Origin: Selaginella moellendorffii
Taxonomy: Eukaryota > Streptophyta > Lycopodiopsida > Selaginellales > Selaginellaceae
NCBI RefSeq assembly: GCF_000143415.4
Contig: NW_003314340.1
Location: forward strand, 1-64,000
Length of the DNA stretch: 64,000 nucleotides
Direction: 5' to 3'
The notes under the pieces were generated by a model. The model was not told the DNA's origin and did no database searches. It saw only the letters and a program-made list of their open reading frames with translations. Shown here piece by piece: positions 42,908 to 54,499 of the stretch; position 1 is the first letter of the stretch, and the number at the start of each line of letters is the position of its first letter. A program made the translations under genes and the position numbers.

Positions 42908-43111
42908 TTGCTTGCGATCGGGCGCCAGCGCCCTCGAGCGCCAGGAAAATCCTCGCGGAGAAGAACAAGACAACACACCACCGCCACCATCGCTCCGCTT
43001 AGCCTAATATAATTCTATCTCTTCGGGACACGTCACCGGGAAATGGAATCTAGAAGGTTCTGGATCCTGTTTGAAGAAAGAATATTCCAAAGAGTATGAA
43101 AAATTGGCGCG

Positions 43112-46100
43112 CTATGAAGATACGCGCCGTTGTCTTAATCTCCACAGCATGAAGACGCACATTCCAGCCCCCGCTGCCGCTATTACAAGCTGAAAAGATT
43201 CGCTTAGTATTCGTGGAGAGGCTGGTTTTCAGGGAAAAATCTTACCTTGCGTGAGACTGTGGTAGTGTTGAGTAAACCGGCGATGGCTTTCATCCGGGAA
43301 GGTCTCGGAACCAAAGCCACTGCCGTGTGACGCTGAGCGCATGGAACTGGCAAAATTCTACACAGGGCCTTCTGCATTGCGACTTCGTCGAGAGAGGACC
43401 TTACTGAGTCCCTCCATTGGTCTTGTGCCTGTGAAAGGAAAATGAGAAAACGATGCTCAAAAGCAAATCTCTTTTTTCGTTCTTCTCAAACCTGGAACGA
43501 GGTGTTCAAGTCGCCAACGTAGAGCCTTGATTGATACGCTCGCGACAATCGGTCTAGCCAATATATGTTCTCCTGTTTATCAAAAAAAAAAAAAAAAAAG
43601 AGGCATTGCTCGGTCAGCTCCAGAGAAAGATCACTCGTGATGGTTTGCACCTGTTGCCCATTCTCGTGAGCTCTCTGCTCAATCTCCAAGACCGTCAAAA
43701 CTTCCTGTTTGGTGGGTCCTTCTAGTTGCAACCTTGCAACCTCTTCAAGAGAGAATTCGACCTAACAACAGAATGTTTATGTGCCAAAACATTCTGATTG
43801 AAGAGAAACTACTTACAAGTTTCCAGGCGCTATCGGGATCACAGGAGAAGCTGATCGCAATGTCACCACATACATCGCTTGACCTTGATGGCTTACTTCC
43901 GCCCAGAAAAGCCGAAACGGATGCAGTATATATCTGGTTACATCCCAACGTAAACAGAAGAGAAGGAAAAACAGAAGCTACGAACCTGCCCATGCTTGAA
44001 CCTTAAAACTTGCATCATTTTCGTCTCCAGCAACTTGCTTATGAAACTTGTAAAGTGTACCTCTTCCATCTGGAAGGAAAGAGTAAGTTCCATCCTCAGA
44101 ATAGCCTCAGAAATTACTCACCATATTGGAAGCTTTAAGCTCCACTGGAAATGTTATCTGTACGGAGCCTTGTGCTTCAACCATGCTGCGACGAACTTCC
44201 TCCCTGCACCACAGCAAGCTTGTCTCGTTGCAAAATGTAATTTATGAACCTTATGATTCCAGCAGGAAAAGTAAATGGCAGGCCTTGCAAATCGTCTCGA
44301 TTGTACTTCATAACAGGCTCAGAAGGACTCGGGATACCACCCTACAAAAATAAGCATAAAAAATGGTGCTCATAATGAACTACGTACCAGATACTGTAGA
44401 ATCAGCGGCACGACTTTCTCTGGAATAATCTTGCCAACAATCGCAATAGTAAAAGCAGAAGGATCTTTAAAACAAGAATCAAAGAAAGCGCACGCCCTCA
44501 GAGGATCAACTTTGCGAAGATCTTTTACAGTAATGGGCTGCATTGCAAGGAAATGTCCGTATTTGGAAGACGATGAGTAAACGCATGCATACCTTGAAGT
44601 AATAAGAGTTGCCATAATTGATTTCACGAACTCGGTTAACATACGCGGTAAATGGATCTCTTTCCTGAGCCTCAATGCCTTCCTTCGTCATTTGCATAAC
44701 TAGCTTTACTTCATCGTTCCCAGGATGGACACTGGTAACGAAAAGTTGATAGATCAGCTGCACATATTATAAAAAAAAACGGTAAAGTGTGGGAAGAAAA
44801 AAGAAGTATACAAAATTGATGAACCTGGAGTGCAATTTCTAGATCAGTGGGAGAACAATCCCCCGAGAAGCTACGCATGTAGGCCCCAATCTTTGTTCCC
44901 ACTTCAGCTCTTTTGCCAGCCAAGATATCCATGAGGACTGACGGCTTATGTCCAAAAACTCCAATCTCCCCAGCAATGGTAGATCCCATCGAACAGGTGA
45001 GAAAATCTTTCTCAGGCACTTGAGAGAGTCCACCATATGCAAATCCCGAAAATACTATCTGCATATATTACTGTCAGCTTCCAAGGTAAACGGACTCAAA
45101 ACTAACCTGATCATCTAAAAAGTCCGTCGGCTTGTAACAAACACGAAGCCCATTGCTCAGAACGAGTTCTGTGGCTCCAAATTCTTCATAAACAGTGGTT
45201 TCCAGAATGACCCTGTGCAAATCATAGTCAGTAATGGAATGTGTGAAGAGAGATCCAAACAGAAATAAAACAATACCCCGGCTCAGGTTTATTCTCAACA
45301 ACCTCCTCGGGAACGTCCTCTTCATTCCACGGAGGAATAGAGCCCTCGTCTTCGAGAGCTTGAACTTTCGCAATCACATTCTTTAAATCTTTAACCGTAA
45401 CACTAACGCGAGGCTCTATCGTCTTGATAATGCAGCTGAGACGAGCCTTGAGAAGGTTAGCAATGTCAGCAACTTCTGTCGCAGTGATTCCTGCATGAAC
45501 ATGAACGTACACAAACATCAGGAAAATAGAAGCATCAGTAGCAAACCTGGTAAAACAGCCTTTTGAAGACGAGCTTCGTACTCAATTCCAACGACAGGTT
45601 CATTATGGAGGAAGTGCTGGAGAAACGGAAAAACAAAGGTCAAATATGGAGACGAGAGAACCACCCACCTCCATGTATTCTTCTCGGTAGGATGTTGATT
45701 GCATCTGGTCCCTTTCTAAGTATGCTGACTCCATGTCTGCTGTCAAAAACGCACGAACCATTGCAAGTTCACGTTCCGAAAATCCGTGCAGTCTTATTCT
45801 AGCGACCTGCAGACAATATACGTCAGCTAGAGAGAACATCCTCATAAGTACAACCTTACTTCAGTAAGAATGGACTCGACAGCTTCGAGCGTGCCTTTCT
45901 CCTTGCAGCTTGCAGTGATGGTGTAGGCTTTTACAGGTCGAACCAGATTGTCGTCCACTGAGGCACAGGAAAAGAAGGGAGGCTCCTGCTGCCTTGAAAG
46001 TTTAAAGAATCTCTGATTGAGAGCGCTATGAAACATTCCCTCGGCTACAGTATATCGATAGTCTGCAACTGTAACAATTTGCCTCGATGGGATTTTCCAG

Positions 46101-47307
46101 CTGACCACCACAGCTGACTGCGGACAAGTTGCGTTAGCGACGATTATGAAAGTAGAGCGTGCATACTTACTCCTCCGGCCTCTGTCTCAGCAAAGCAAGA
46201 AAATCGGGGCTCTTCGTGACTTGGAACATGATATAGAGGCAATTCATTGTATGCCCGTTTCTCAACCACGGGGTCCTTCTCTTGAAAGTGAAGCTTTATG
46301 AGTTCTACCACACTCTGCATCAACAGTACCATATGAGATCAACAAATAAAATTAAAAAACGTAGCAATTACCTCCGTATCTTCAAAGTCTCCTACGGCTA
46401 CAAAAGCCATATGTTTCGGGTGATACCATTTACGATAAAAGTTTCTGACAGTTTCCGCAGAGACATTCCGAATGATATTTTCGAGTCCAATCGGTAAACG
46501 ATCAGCGTACTGGGAAAATCACAAGTCAAAAACTGCAAAAAAATTCATAGTGATAATCGTTACCTTTGATCCTTGCATGAGGAGTAACCAATGCGCCTCT
46601 TGCATCCGTCCTAAGGCATTGCGATCGCCTCTGTACTCCTCCATGACCGCTCCCCTCTCCTTTTCCAAATCTTCTTGTGATGCACGAATCTAAACAAAAC
46701 TCAACCATACAGAAAGAAAAAAAAAAAAGCGAGAGTAGATACCCCAGCGCTAAACTCCGCGAGGACCGAGATAGCTTGTGATAGAAGCTCTGGTTTGTCA
46801 ACAGGAACCAGGAGCTCGTAGATAGTCTCGTCTGCCGACGTCATGGCATTTTGACAAGCACCAAATTCAGCACCAATGCTCTCCAGGAATTTCACAATGT
46901 CGTGGTTCGTATACTTCGTCGTGGCACTGAAAGCCAAGTGCTCGAGAATGTGAGCCACTCCACGCTCCTCCTCCTCTTCCATTACCGACCTAGACAAGCA
47001 AAGAAGCAAATAAGATTTCCCGGAGAAACGCAGAGAATGCAGGGAAGAAAGCTCCATACCCGATCCTAACTCCCAGCGCGAGCGCAGCTCTCGCCCGAGG
47101 CTTGGCATTCTGCCGAACGTAATAGCACATACCATTGTCAAGCGTGCCATAGACGACCCCGACCGGCGTCGACGGCAAAAAATCCTCCTCGCGCAGCTCC
47201 AGCGGCTTGAGCGATTTGAAGGAGAGATCGGATGGCATCGCTAGAATGTCCGCGGCGGCTGGAGCAGCAGCAGCGGCGACCTCTCCTCGCTCCATGGCGA
47301 TCGCCAT
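43112..47307 (-). CDS. M16 zinc metalloprotease, plant PQQL-like
   Basis: Twenty-one exons on the minus strand join in frame to 1021 residues; exon ends include 47307-47060, 46989-46743, 46689-46564, 46509-46372, 46314-46171, 46117-45860 and, at the 3' end, 43428-43246 and 43189-43112. Residues 40-200 are the catalytic M16 domain with HILEH (His96, Glu99, His100) and the third zinc ligand Glu176 in DLEKERGAV, the HxxEHx(75)E pattern of pitrilysins. Inactive and hinge domains follow, as in bacterial PqqL and Arabidopsis At5g56730 (956 aa, from memory). The last exon encodes a hydrophobic segment and basic tail (LVIAAAGAGMCVFMLW, then RLRQRRVSS), suggesting C-terminal membrane anchoring. The start at 47307 is the first ATG; the frame opens slightly earlier with GTG. 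Likely an active peptidase degrading unstructured peptides. Confidence 0.9.
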
Positions 47308-47448
47308 TTCATCCACCAGAGAGCTCGAAAGCCCTAAAATTGGAAGCTTAGGGTTTTATACAGAGTTAAAAGCGTTTACATTAAAGGCGATAACAGACTT
47401 TAGCTAACTATACACATTACAGTTAGTTAGCACAGCTTTACGTAATAC

Positions 47449-50400
47449 TTACTTGCACGAAGAGAGGAGAGAGTTCACGACGTGGATGACGAGCCGGAGA
47501 GAGTTTGCGAGCTCGCCGGTAGCGGGTGTGATCATCACTTGGCGATGGAGGTTCTGGTAGAGCTGGTCCAGGAACGCTCTCATGTGTGGCGCTAGAACTG
47601 GATCGCTTGGATTCAATGCCACTGATGCTCCTTGGATCCAAGTTAGCTTGCGAGCGGTGTCTTTGCCGAGATCACAGCCCAGTTGCTGGACGAGCGAGAG
47701 CAGCACCCCTTGGCTCAGTGGAGGTGTCGCGGACGAGAAGACTGTCGCGGGATCCACCTGGAGCGAAAGTGTCTCATTTTCCATGGAAGAGATCGAATGG
47801 AAAAGAGTACCTGGTTGCAAAGCCACGACACGACCGAGACGTCGCTGAGTGAGAGAGCCTTGTTGAAAGCTTCCTCCAGCTTCCCTTGAGATAGTAGCCT
47901 GCTGAGCTCTTTCGTGGGATCCAGCGTCTCTTCGACATGCTGCAAAGAGAGCACCTGTAAGATATCGCAACTTAGTTACCGAGAAAGCGTCTGTTAACGT
48001 AGAGAAACGATCACCTTATCAGGGAGCGTCCCGCTGGCTTGTTTGAGAGGGAACTGATAGCGAGTTTCCGCAAGAGCAGCAAGCTTTCTCTGGCCATCAG
48101 CCAACTCAGACTTGAGTGTTTGAGCCAGGCTATTCACCGAGTCCTGAAAACAGTAACAGGGCAGGGCGTAAGAACATACAGAAATGAGAAGCCGGTTTTA
48201 GACCTGAAGGCTCGATGCTAGAGCATTATGGGATGCGGAAGCTTGCTGCTGTGCATGGCTAGTGTGCTCAGCCATTCCTTTCTGGAAAGCTCCATCAACT
48301 TGTTCAAACATAGCTCTACATGAGCGCTCGAAACTTGGGACAACGGATCCTTCGAAACAGGTCCGCATTGCATCCTGCTCGCACAAGTGCTAAATGAAAA
48401 AAACATCACATTCAAAAGAATACAGCACCTGTAATGCCTGCTTGGCAGTAGTCTGGAATTGAGATTGCAAGTGACGGGCCACAGATGCATCCAGCTTCGT
48501 TGTGACTGCCTTCTCCACATTTGCTACAGCTTTCTCACTCAAGTTCTACACACAAAGCAAAGGTGAGAAGCACGTTGGAACTAAAAGCTTAGGGGGACAA
48601 ACCTGTGAGGATTCAGCCAAAGCAGTCGCTATTGCCTTCTCAACTGATTGAGAAAGCAGCTTAGCAACGGCAGGCCCGACGGCGGCCAGTTCCTTCTTTA
48701 AAATACGCTCCATTGCCGTCGGCACCTCCTTCGTTGAGTTTATGCAGTTTGTCAGCGTGGTTGTCAGCTGCTGAGACCGCTCACGCTCGGCTTTCTCTCG
48801 TTTGACGCTTTCTTCCTGTAGCTTTGCATACATCGCGTCCACATTCGCTTTCAAAATCTTTTCCAGCCGTTGCCCCAGAGATGTCTCCATGCGCTTCACC
48901 TCTTTAGTCATAGGCACAGTTATCATGACCGACAGCTGCTTCTGCAAATCCTTATGCATCGCCAAGAGCTGAAAATACAAACTTAAGAAGATTGAATGAC
49001 AAACAAAAGCCTCAAACCTGGTTAAGAGTGTCTTGCAGACTATCAGAAGGAGAAATCCCGTTCGTTTCCGCCTCAGGAAGAACAGCACTTGATGACGGAA
49101 CTTGTACTGCGGGCGCAACAGCCTTGTTCTTGTTTTTCTTGCCTTTTAAAACCGCTGGAGACTGAGAAGCTGATGCAGCATTTCCTTCCGAGATTTTGGA
49201 GACTTCTTTCAGGTCGCCTAGATCCTCAACAGGCATTCCCACACTTCTTCCGTCGGGGAGTTCGGCCTCATCTGTCCGTTCGGAAAAGGATGGCTGCATC
49301 GATGGTTGCGAGAACTTCTGAATGAGAGCATCTGCTTCAGCTTCAAGTTCCGGATTGCCGCTCTCCAGCGCGTCGATGATCTCATCAGTATTCTCAATGA
49401 AGCCTCGCGCAGTAGAAACCCTTGCCTCATATGTACCTTCGTCATCGCCACCAGCTCTTGCATCAAATTCTTCATCCCCTGTCGTTCCAGCTTTCAAGGG
49501 AACTTCAGTCTTCGAACGAGCAACCATTGACATCAACTCTGATGGCGTAATCAAATGTGGCTGCTTTGACGGCTTTACACCTTCCTTTTTGTCTTCCTTC
49601 TCATCAATTTCCTCACTCCTCTTCGCAGGCTCTGTCACGTCCAAGACGGCATCCGATAAAACAGCTTTATCGATTTGATCTGAAATAACAATAGTCAGTC
49701 GATCACCACATGTCGAAATAAAAGCTACGTACCAGCGTCGGAAGGCACCGCAGCTGCCACCTGACTATAACTATCCTTGGGCTTACTATCGACGTGTCCC
49801 TTGCCTTTCTCCGTAGTCGTAGCAGCGAAATCCTTGTCGATGCTCGGTTTTGGAGTATGCATTGGTGACGTTGCCTGAATGCTTGCTGAGAAACCGGAAT
49901 CAAGTACCGAATCTGGTTTCCCTTCTGCTGGAGGAAGGCACATAAACAAGCTCAGCGAGTATTGCTGAATAGCCTGCGTCTGGACGCAGTATACTTGCAT
50001 GGCCCCGTCACCATCCAGTTGACTGTCGCTGGTAGCCGTAAAGCTCAGAATCGGCATTTTGACAGAAAACTCTGCTAAATAGTCCATCCGGGCCAAAGAC
50101 GCCGTTGTTCCCATCTCGACGTGTATCGCGTAGATAGCATTCCTCTTTGCGTTTGCTAGCAAAATCAGGTTGGCGCGAGGAACTATTATCATCTGGTTGA
50201 AGAAGGCTTCCTCAACCTTCTTTTCGAGAGAGCTTTTCAGCTCCAAAGTTTGTATGCATTTCCAATTCACCGCATCAATAGGAGCCCAAAGCTTCAGGTC
50301 CTTGTTCAGTGGTCCCTACAAACACAGGATCATTAAAAAAACTTATCTCATTAGTTCGAGACATACCGCAGTTAGCAGGACAACTTGGTCTTGACGTCGA

Positions 50401-51946
50401 GGAGAGCTCAAAAATGCAACCGAATTGACGGTCAGTGTGCCGTGGGGATTGAGTACAATCGGTTGATTATCGCCCCAAATACGAACCTGAAAATTTGGAT
50501 GGGAACAAGAATAACAACGTCCTGAACACAAACCGTTCCATCTTTGGACGAAGAAGCAAAACGATGACTTCCGGGATAGACAGCGAGGCCAGTGACTTCG
50601 TCCTCATGGTTGCCGACGACACGAACCCCATCAATGGGGGTTTTCACGTTGCACTGTATCGGCTCTTCAGCTGAAAACGTTGTATTTCTGAACCTAGAGA
50701 GGTCTATAGTCAAAACATACTTTCCAATGCCCACTATCAAAAAGTCCTGCACAATTGGGATCACTTTTAGCCGCGTTTCTCAAACATGAAAGGATACTAA
50801 CCTGGCGTGAGTGCCAACACACGCGTGGTTGAGCAGATTCCCAGTCCCCAACAAAATGGATTGCTGCTAGAATCTGCTCGGTCGGTAAGTTCTTCCCATC
50901 TTCACCAACATCTTCCACTATCCTCCGAGCAAAAACCCGCCCTTCGATGCTTGAACTAAAACAACCACCAAAAGAAACATTCAGTCACCATCATGCGAAT
51001 AGAAGATCGCCATAAATACCTTGCTAGAACATGAGTATCACTAGACAAAAAAGTCATATCCAGTACCCTCTGCAAATCGACGAAAGCGTCAGTCCGGCCT
51101 CTAGAAAAACAAGAGAAAACTTACTTGGGTATGGCCTGCGAAGAGGTTACGTGTCCCAGTGTTAATGTTTAGAATACGAATTTTTCCAGCTCGGAGACCA
51201 TAGCAGATGTAGCTCTTGTTCACGGCAATCTGACGTCCCACCACCAACGCAGGCTCGGAGCTATAAACAGTGATCGTAGAAACTTCGAGCTGAGGCTGTT
51301 CTTCTGTATCACCCCGATTGTCGATATCATACACCGCTCGCTCTCCAGACAAGAATCGTCCCTTTGCTGCTTTTCCCGAGATCCTGCTTTGCGGAGCCAA
51401 ACTACTCACGGGAGGAGCCGAAGGCAAGGCTGGAGCTATCGCTGGAGGAGCCTCGGAGGTTTCAATGGCACTGGGAGCTGTATTGGAAGACGAGGAAGAA
51501 GTAACAGTAGTGGTAGTAGTCACAGCAGCTGGTGGAAGCTCCAAGGACGATGGATGGCTCAAGAGAGGAGCTTCGCTGCGAAGATCTCCCGTGGACTGTG
51601 TGGTGAGGAGAGCCATAAGCCTTGCTCCATCCAAGGGCGGGCTCGACACGGATGGCTGTGAGGAAGATTGTTGGGGCAGTGGAGAGACAATCGATTGGCT
51701 GAAAGGAGCTTGAGGCTGGATGAAAGGAGGAGCTGGGCGAGCGTCCTGGGCGGGATAATGCATGAAAGAGTATGGCGCTGGGAATGGGAAAGAAGGCGCT
51801 GGCGAGGACGATACTGGAGGAGGATAAGTGCTCTGTGGAGGGAAGGGGTAAGGATGATACGGAGAACCTGTGCTGGAAGCCGGTGACGGCGATGAGCTCT
51901 TGAAGAAATTCTGGATGTCAAAGTTTTGAGGAGCGCCCGTCCCCAT
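47449..51946 (-). CDS. VCS: EDC4/VARICOSE mRNA-decapping scaffold
   Basis: About 13 exons on the minus strand encode roughly 1290 residues. Exon 1 (51946-51125) begins [19 protein letters not shown] and is rich in Pro, Ser and Tyr. From about residue 225 a WD40-like propeller follows ([77 protein letters not shown]). A charged linker comes next (exon about 49681-49019), then a helical C-terminal half ([39 protein letters not shown]) ending at TAA 47449. EDC4 (VARICOSE in plants) holds DCP1, DCP2 and XRN-type factors together in P-bodies for 5'-3' mRNA decay. Order and length fit the family (Arabidopsis VCS about 1344 aa). It is the third gene of the minus-strand housekeeping island; only about 140 bp separate its stop from the PQQL-like start. 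Confidence 0.9.
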
Positions 51947-52330
51947 CTCTTCAGTCGCTAGAATCCTAGAATCACAGCCGAGGCGAGTAGAATCAACGCG
52001 CGCACTGGAAGAATGCCGCAATGCTTACCGATGATCGAGCGGATCACAGAGCTCCGCGGCCCCGGGCGGCGTCCAGCTTGGAAGCAGCAAGCGATGAAGC
52101 TGGCCCTAACCCTAAAATCTCGCTCCTTGGATACCCATTGTCGCCATAGCCGGATCACGCAAGGACTTCCGTACCCTTCAAAAGTGGAACGCGCCTGGCC
52201 GTCGGATCCTGCTAGTACCGCGTACGGCAAATATCATGACTTTGATATTCCCGATTTGTAGGCATCTTTCTTACGTTTGCGGCGTTATTTAGTTCAACTC
52301 ATAAATGTGGAACATAGGATAGAAATATCC
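51947..52330. promoter_or_regulatory. Divergent promoter region between EDC4 and PPR gene X
   Basis: 384 bp separate the EDC4 start codon (minus) from the first ATG of PPR gene X (plus). The EDC4 side is GC-rich, the PPR side AT-richer. No specific motif could be assigned. Confidence 0.4.
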
Positions 52331-54499
52331 ATGCTAGATGCGAACTTTACAAATCTCGTCAAGGATTGCAAGAGCCTCTCTTTGGCAAAATCTCTCCACA
52401 AAAAAATCCTCGAGAGCGAGCGCCGAGACGAACGCTTCCTTTGCAACCTTGTGGTGGGCATGTACGGAAGGTGTGCAAGCTTGGAATCTGCGCAACTCGC
52501 CTTTAACAATATCCGCAATCCCAACAATTTCAGCTGGAACATTCTTCTCACAGGATATGCCCAGAATGGGCATATTGAGAAAGCCAAAGAGATTCTTGAA
52601 ACGATGCCGAATCCCAACACTGTCTCATACACAACGGTCTTAGCTGCCATTTCTTACTATGATAAAATCGAATCTCTTACGAAGTTCTTTGAAAACATAC
52701 CATGCAAGGACATCTTTACGTGGAATGTGATGCTTCACGCATATGCCCGGACGGGGCATATGCTACTTGTTACCGAGACTCTGGAGAGAATGCCCGTGGC
52801 AGACATAGTCTCCTGGGCAATCGTTATTCAAGCTCACGTAGACGAAGATCTTGATCAAGCCATTGTTCTATTTAGTTCGGTTCCAGCAACGGATCTTGTG
52901 TGCTACAACATCGTCATGCAAGCTTGTGTGAAGCACGGCCAGATAGAAAAAGCTCGAGACATCTTTGAATCCATGCCAGAAAGGAACTTGGCATCGTGGA
53001 ACATCATGGTGGGAGCTTACGCATCCAGTGATCATGCAAACTGTGCTGAGGCACAGGCGATATTTGAGCAAATGCCCGCTCGAGAAATTCTCTCGTATAA
53101 TTGCCTCCTTACTTTTTACGTTCACAGCAATGAGATTGGAGTAGCGAGGACGATCTTCGAAAGACTTATGCCCGAGCACGACACGGTCTCGTGGACCATC
53201 CTTCTCACGAAATATGCCCATCTTGGGTATCCAAACATCGCCGAAGAGATGTTTAATAGCATGCCTGTCTACGATGTTTATGCTTGTGATGCAATGCTGG
53301 CTTCTTATTGCCAGGATGAGAACCTTGAGAAAGCGGAACTATTGTTTGCGTCCATGCCGAAGCGAGCCATAGTCTCGTGGAACACACTTCTCGCCGGATA
53401 TGCCCGCAAGGGGCATGCTGCGAAAGCAAAGAAGCTGTTTGACGAGATGCCCGAGAAAGATATTCTGTCGTGCAACTCCTTACTTCTGGCTTACGTTGAA
53501 TCCAAAGAGAAGGTTTTCTTTGATCAAGCCTGGAATTTTTTTCTCACACGGACGCCACACCACGACGTTGTTTCGTGGAACACCCTGATATCGGCCTATG
53601 CCCAAAACGGGTATGTAAAGAGCGCCCGAAACTTATTCGACAGTATGCCACACCGGAACCAAGTGAGCAATAATGCAATGATCTCCGCGTATGGAAGTTT
53701 TGGAACAATCGAGGAAACAAAGCTCTTCTTTGACACAATGCCGGCTTGGGACTCACAGTCATGGAGCGCGATGATGAATGCCTACTCTCGAAATGGACGA
53801 AGCAGCGACGCTATCGATTTCTTCCGAGACTTGTGCTTCTCAGGAATACTTCCGGACGAGCTCAACTTCGCGAGCGCTCTCGAGGCCTGTGCGAGTGTCA
53901 CGGATCTAGCCAATGGCCTCGAGATCTACTACAAGTTTGTGAGCTCGGGACTTCCCTGGGATACAAAAGTTGGCTGTGCTCTCGTCGACATGCTGGGAAA
54001 ATTCGGCCAGTGCGATCTCTCGCGACAGGTTTTCGATCGAGTTTCCCACCGCACTGTGGATTTGTGGGCTGTTTACATGCAAGCTCTTGCTCACAACAGC
54101 AAGAACTTGCTCGCGTTGCAAGCTTTATACGAGATGTACCTCGAAGGTTTGAAGCCGGATCAATCGGTGTTTGTCACCATTCTCTCCGTTTGCAGCCAAG
54201 CGGGATTTGTCTCTCGGGGATTGGAGCTCTTTGCAAGAAATTTTGATGATCTCTCCAGCAGTGAGATCTTTAGCTCTTTGCATTACCACTGCGTGATCGA
54301 CCTTCTGGCAAGAGCTGGGCGGCTGGAAGAAGCCCAAAGATTATTCCAAGCCATGCCTTGCAAGCCGGGCGTGAATGCGTGGTCGGCACTGCTCAATGGT
54401 TGTGGCTTGCATCGCGATCTTGATCCAGCAAGCTTGCGAATTTTGGCGGCAATCCAATGGTCGACATTTAAAGCTGGTCAATCAACGGTCCACATTTGA
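52331..54499 (+). CDS. S-type PPR protein X
   Basis: Intronless, 722 residues from the first ATG (52331); the open frame before it starts only with TTG. The N-terminus has the usual leading segment (LVKDCKSLSLAKSLHKKILE; FLCNLVVGMYGRCASLESAQ). Then come about 15 S-type motifs near 31 residues (NNFSWNILLTGYAQNGHIEK, DVVSWNTLISAYAQNGYVKS), later P/L2-S2-like motifs and a short E1 region (HYHCVIDLLARAGRLEEAQR; VNAWSALLNGCGLHR). The last 25 or so residues (SLRILAAIQWSTFKAGQSTV) do not look like an E domain, as if the frame had slipped or been rearranged. The stop TGA (54497-54499) is immediately followed, in the same frame, by the ATG of PPR Y. No DYW domain or clear transit peptide. Confidence 0.85.
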   Translation: MLDANFTNLVKDCKSLSLAKSLHKKILESERRDERFLCNLVVGMYGRCASLESAQLAFNNIRNPNNFSWNILLTGYAQNGHIEKAKEILETMPNPNTVSYTTVLAAISYYDKIESLTKFFENIPCKDIFTWNVMLHAYARTGHMLLVTETLERMPVADIVSWAIVIQAHVDEDLDQAIVLFSSVPATDLVCYNIVMQACVKHGQIEKARDIFESMPERNLASWNIMVGAYASSDHANCAEAQAIFEQMPAREILSYNCLLTFYVHSNEIGVARTIFERLMPEHDTVSWTILLTKYAHLGYPNIAEEMFNSMPVYDVYACDAMLASYCQDENLEKAELLFASMPKRAIVSWNTLLAGYARKGHAAKAKKLFDEMPEKDILSCNSLLLAYVESKEKVFFDQAWNFFLTRTPHHDVVSWNTLISAYAQNGYVKSARNLFDSMPHRNQVSNNAMISAYGSFGTIEETKLFFDTMPAWDSQSWSAMMNAYSRNGRSSDAIDFFRDLCFSGILPDELNFASALEACASVTDLANGLEIYYKFVSSGLPWDTKVGCALVDMLGKFGQCDLSRQVFDRVSHRTVDLWAVYMQALAHNSKNLLALQALYEMYLEGLKPDQSVFVTILSVCSQAGFVSRGLELFARNFDDLSSSEIFSSLHYHCVIDLLARAGRLEEAQRLFQAMPCKPGVNAWSALLNGCGLHRDLDPASLRILAAIQWSTFKAGQSTVHI

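Noticed and set aside
42802-42990. Upstream ATG (42990) for the J-domain gene
   Set aside because: It is in a different frame from the J-domain; ATG 42907 gives an in-frame J-domain through four well-placed exons.
52277-52330. Upstream extension of PPR X and similar extensions of other PPR frames (5547, 62252)
   Set aside because: The extensions start only with TTG; the first ATG is followed by the standard PPR N-terminal segment, so the ATG was chosen.
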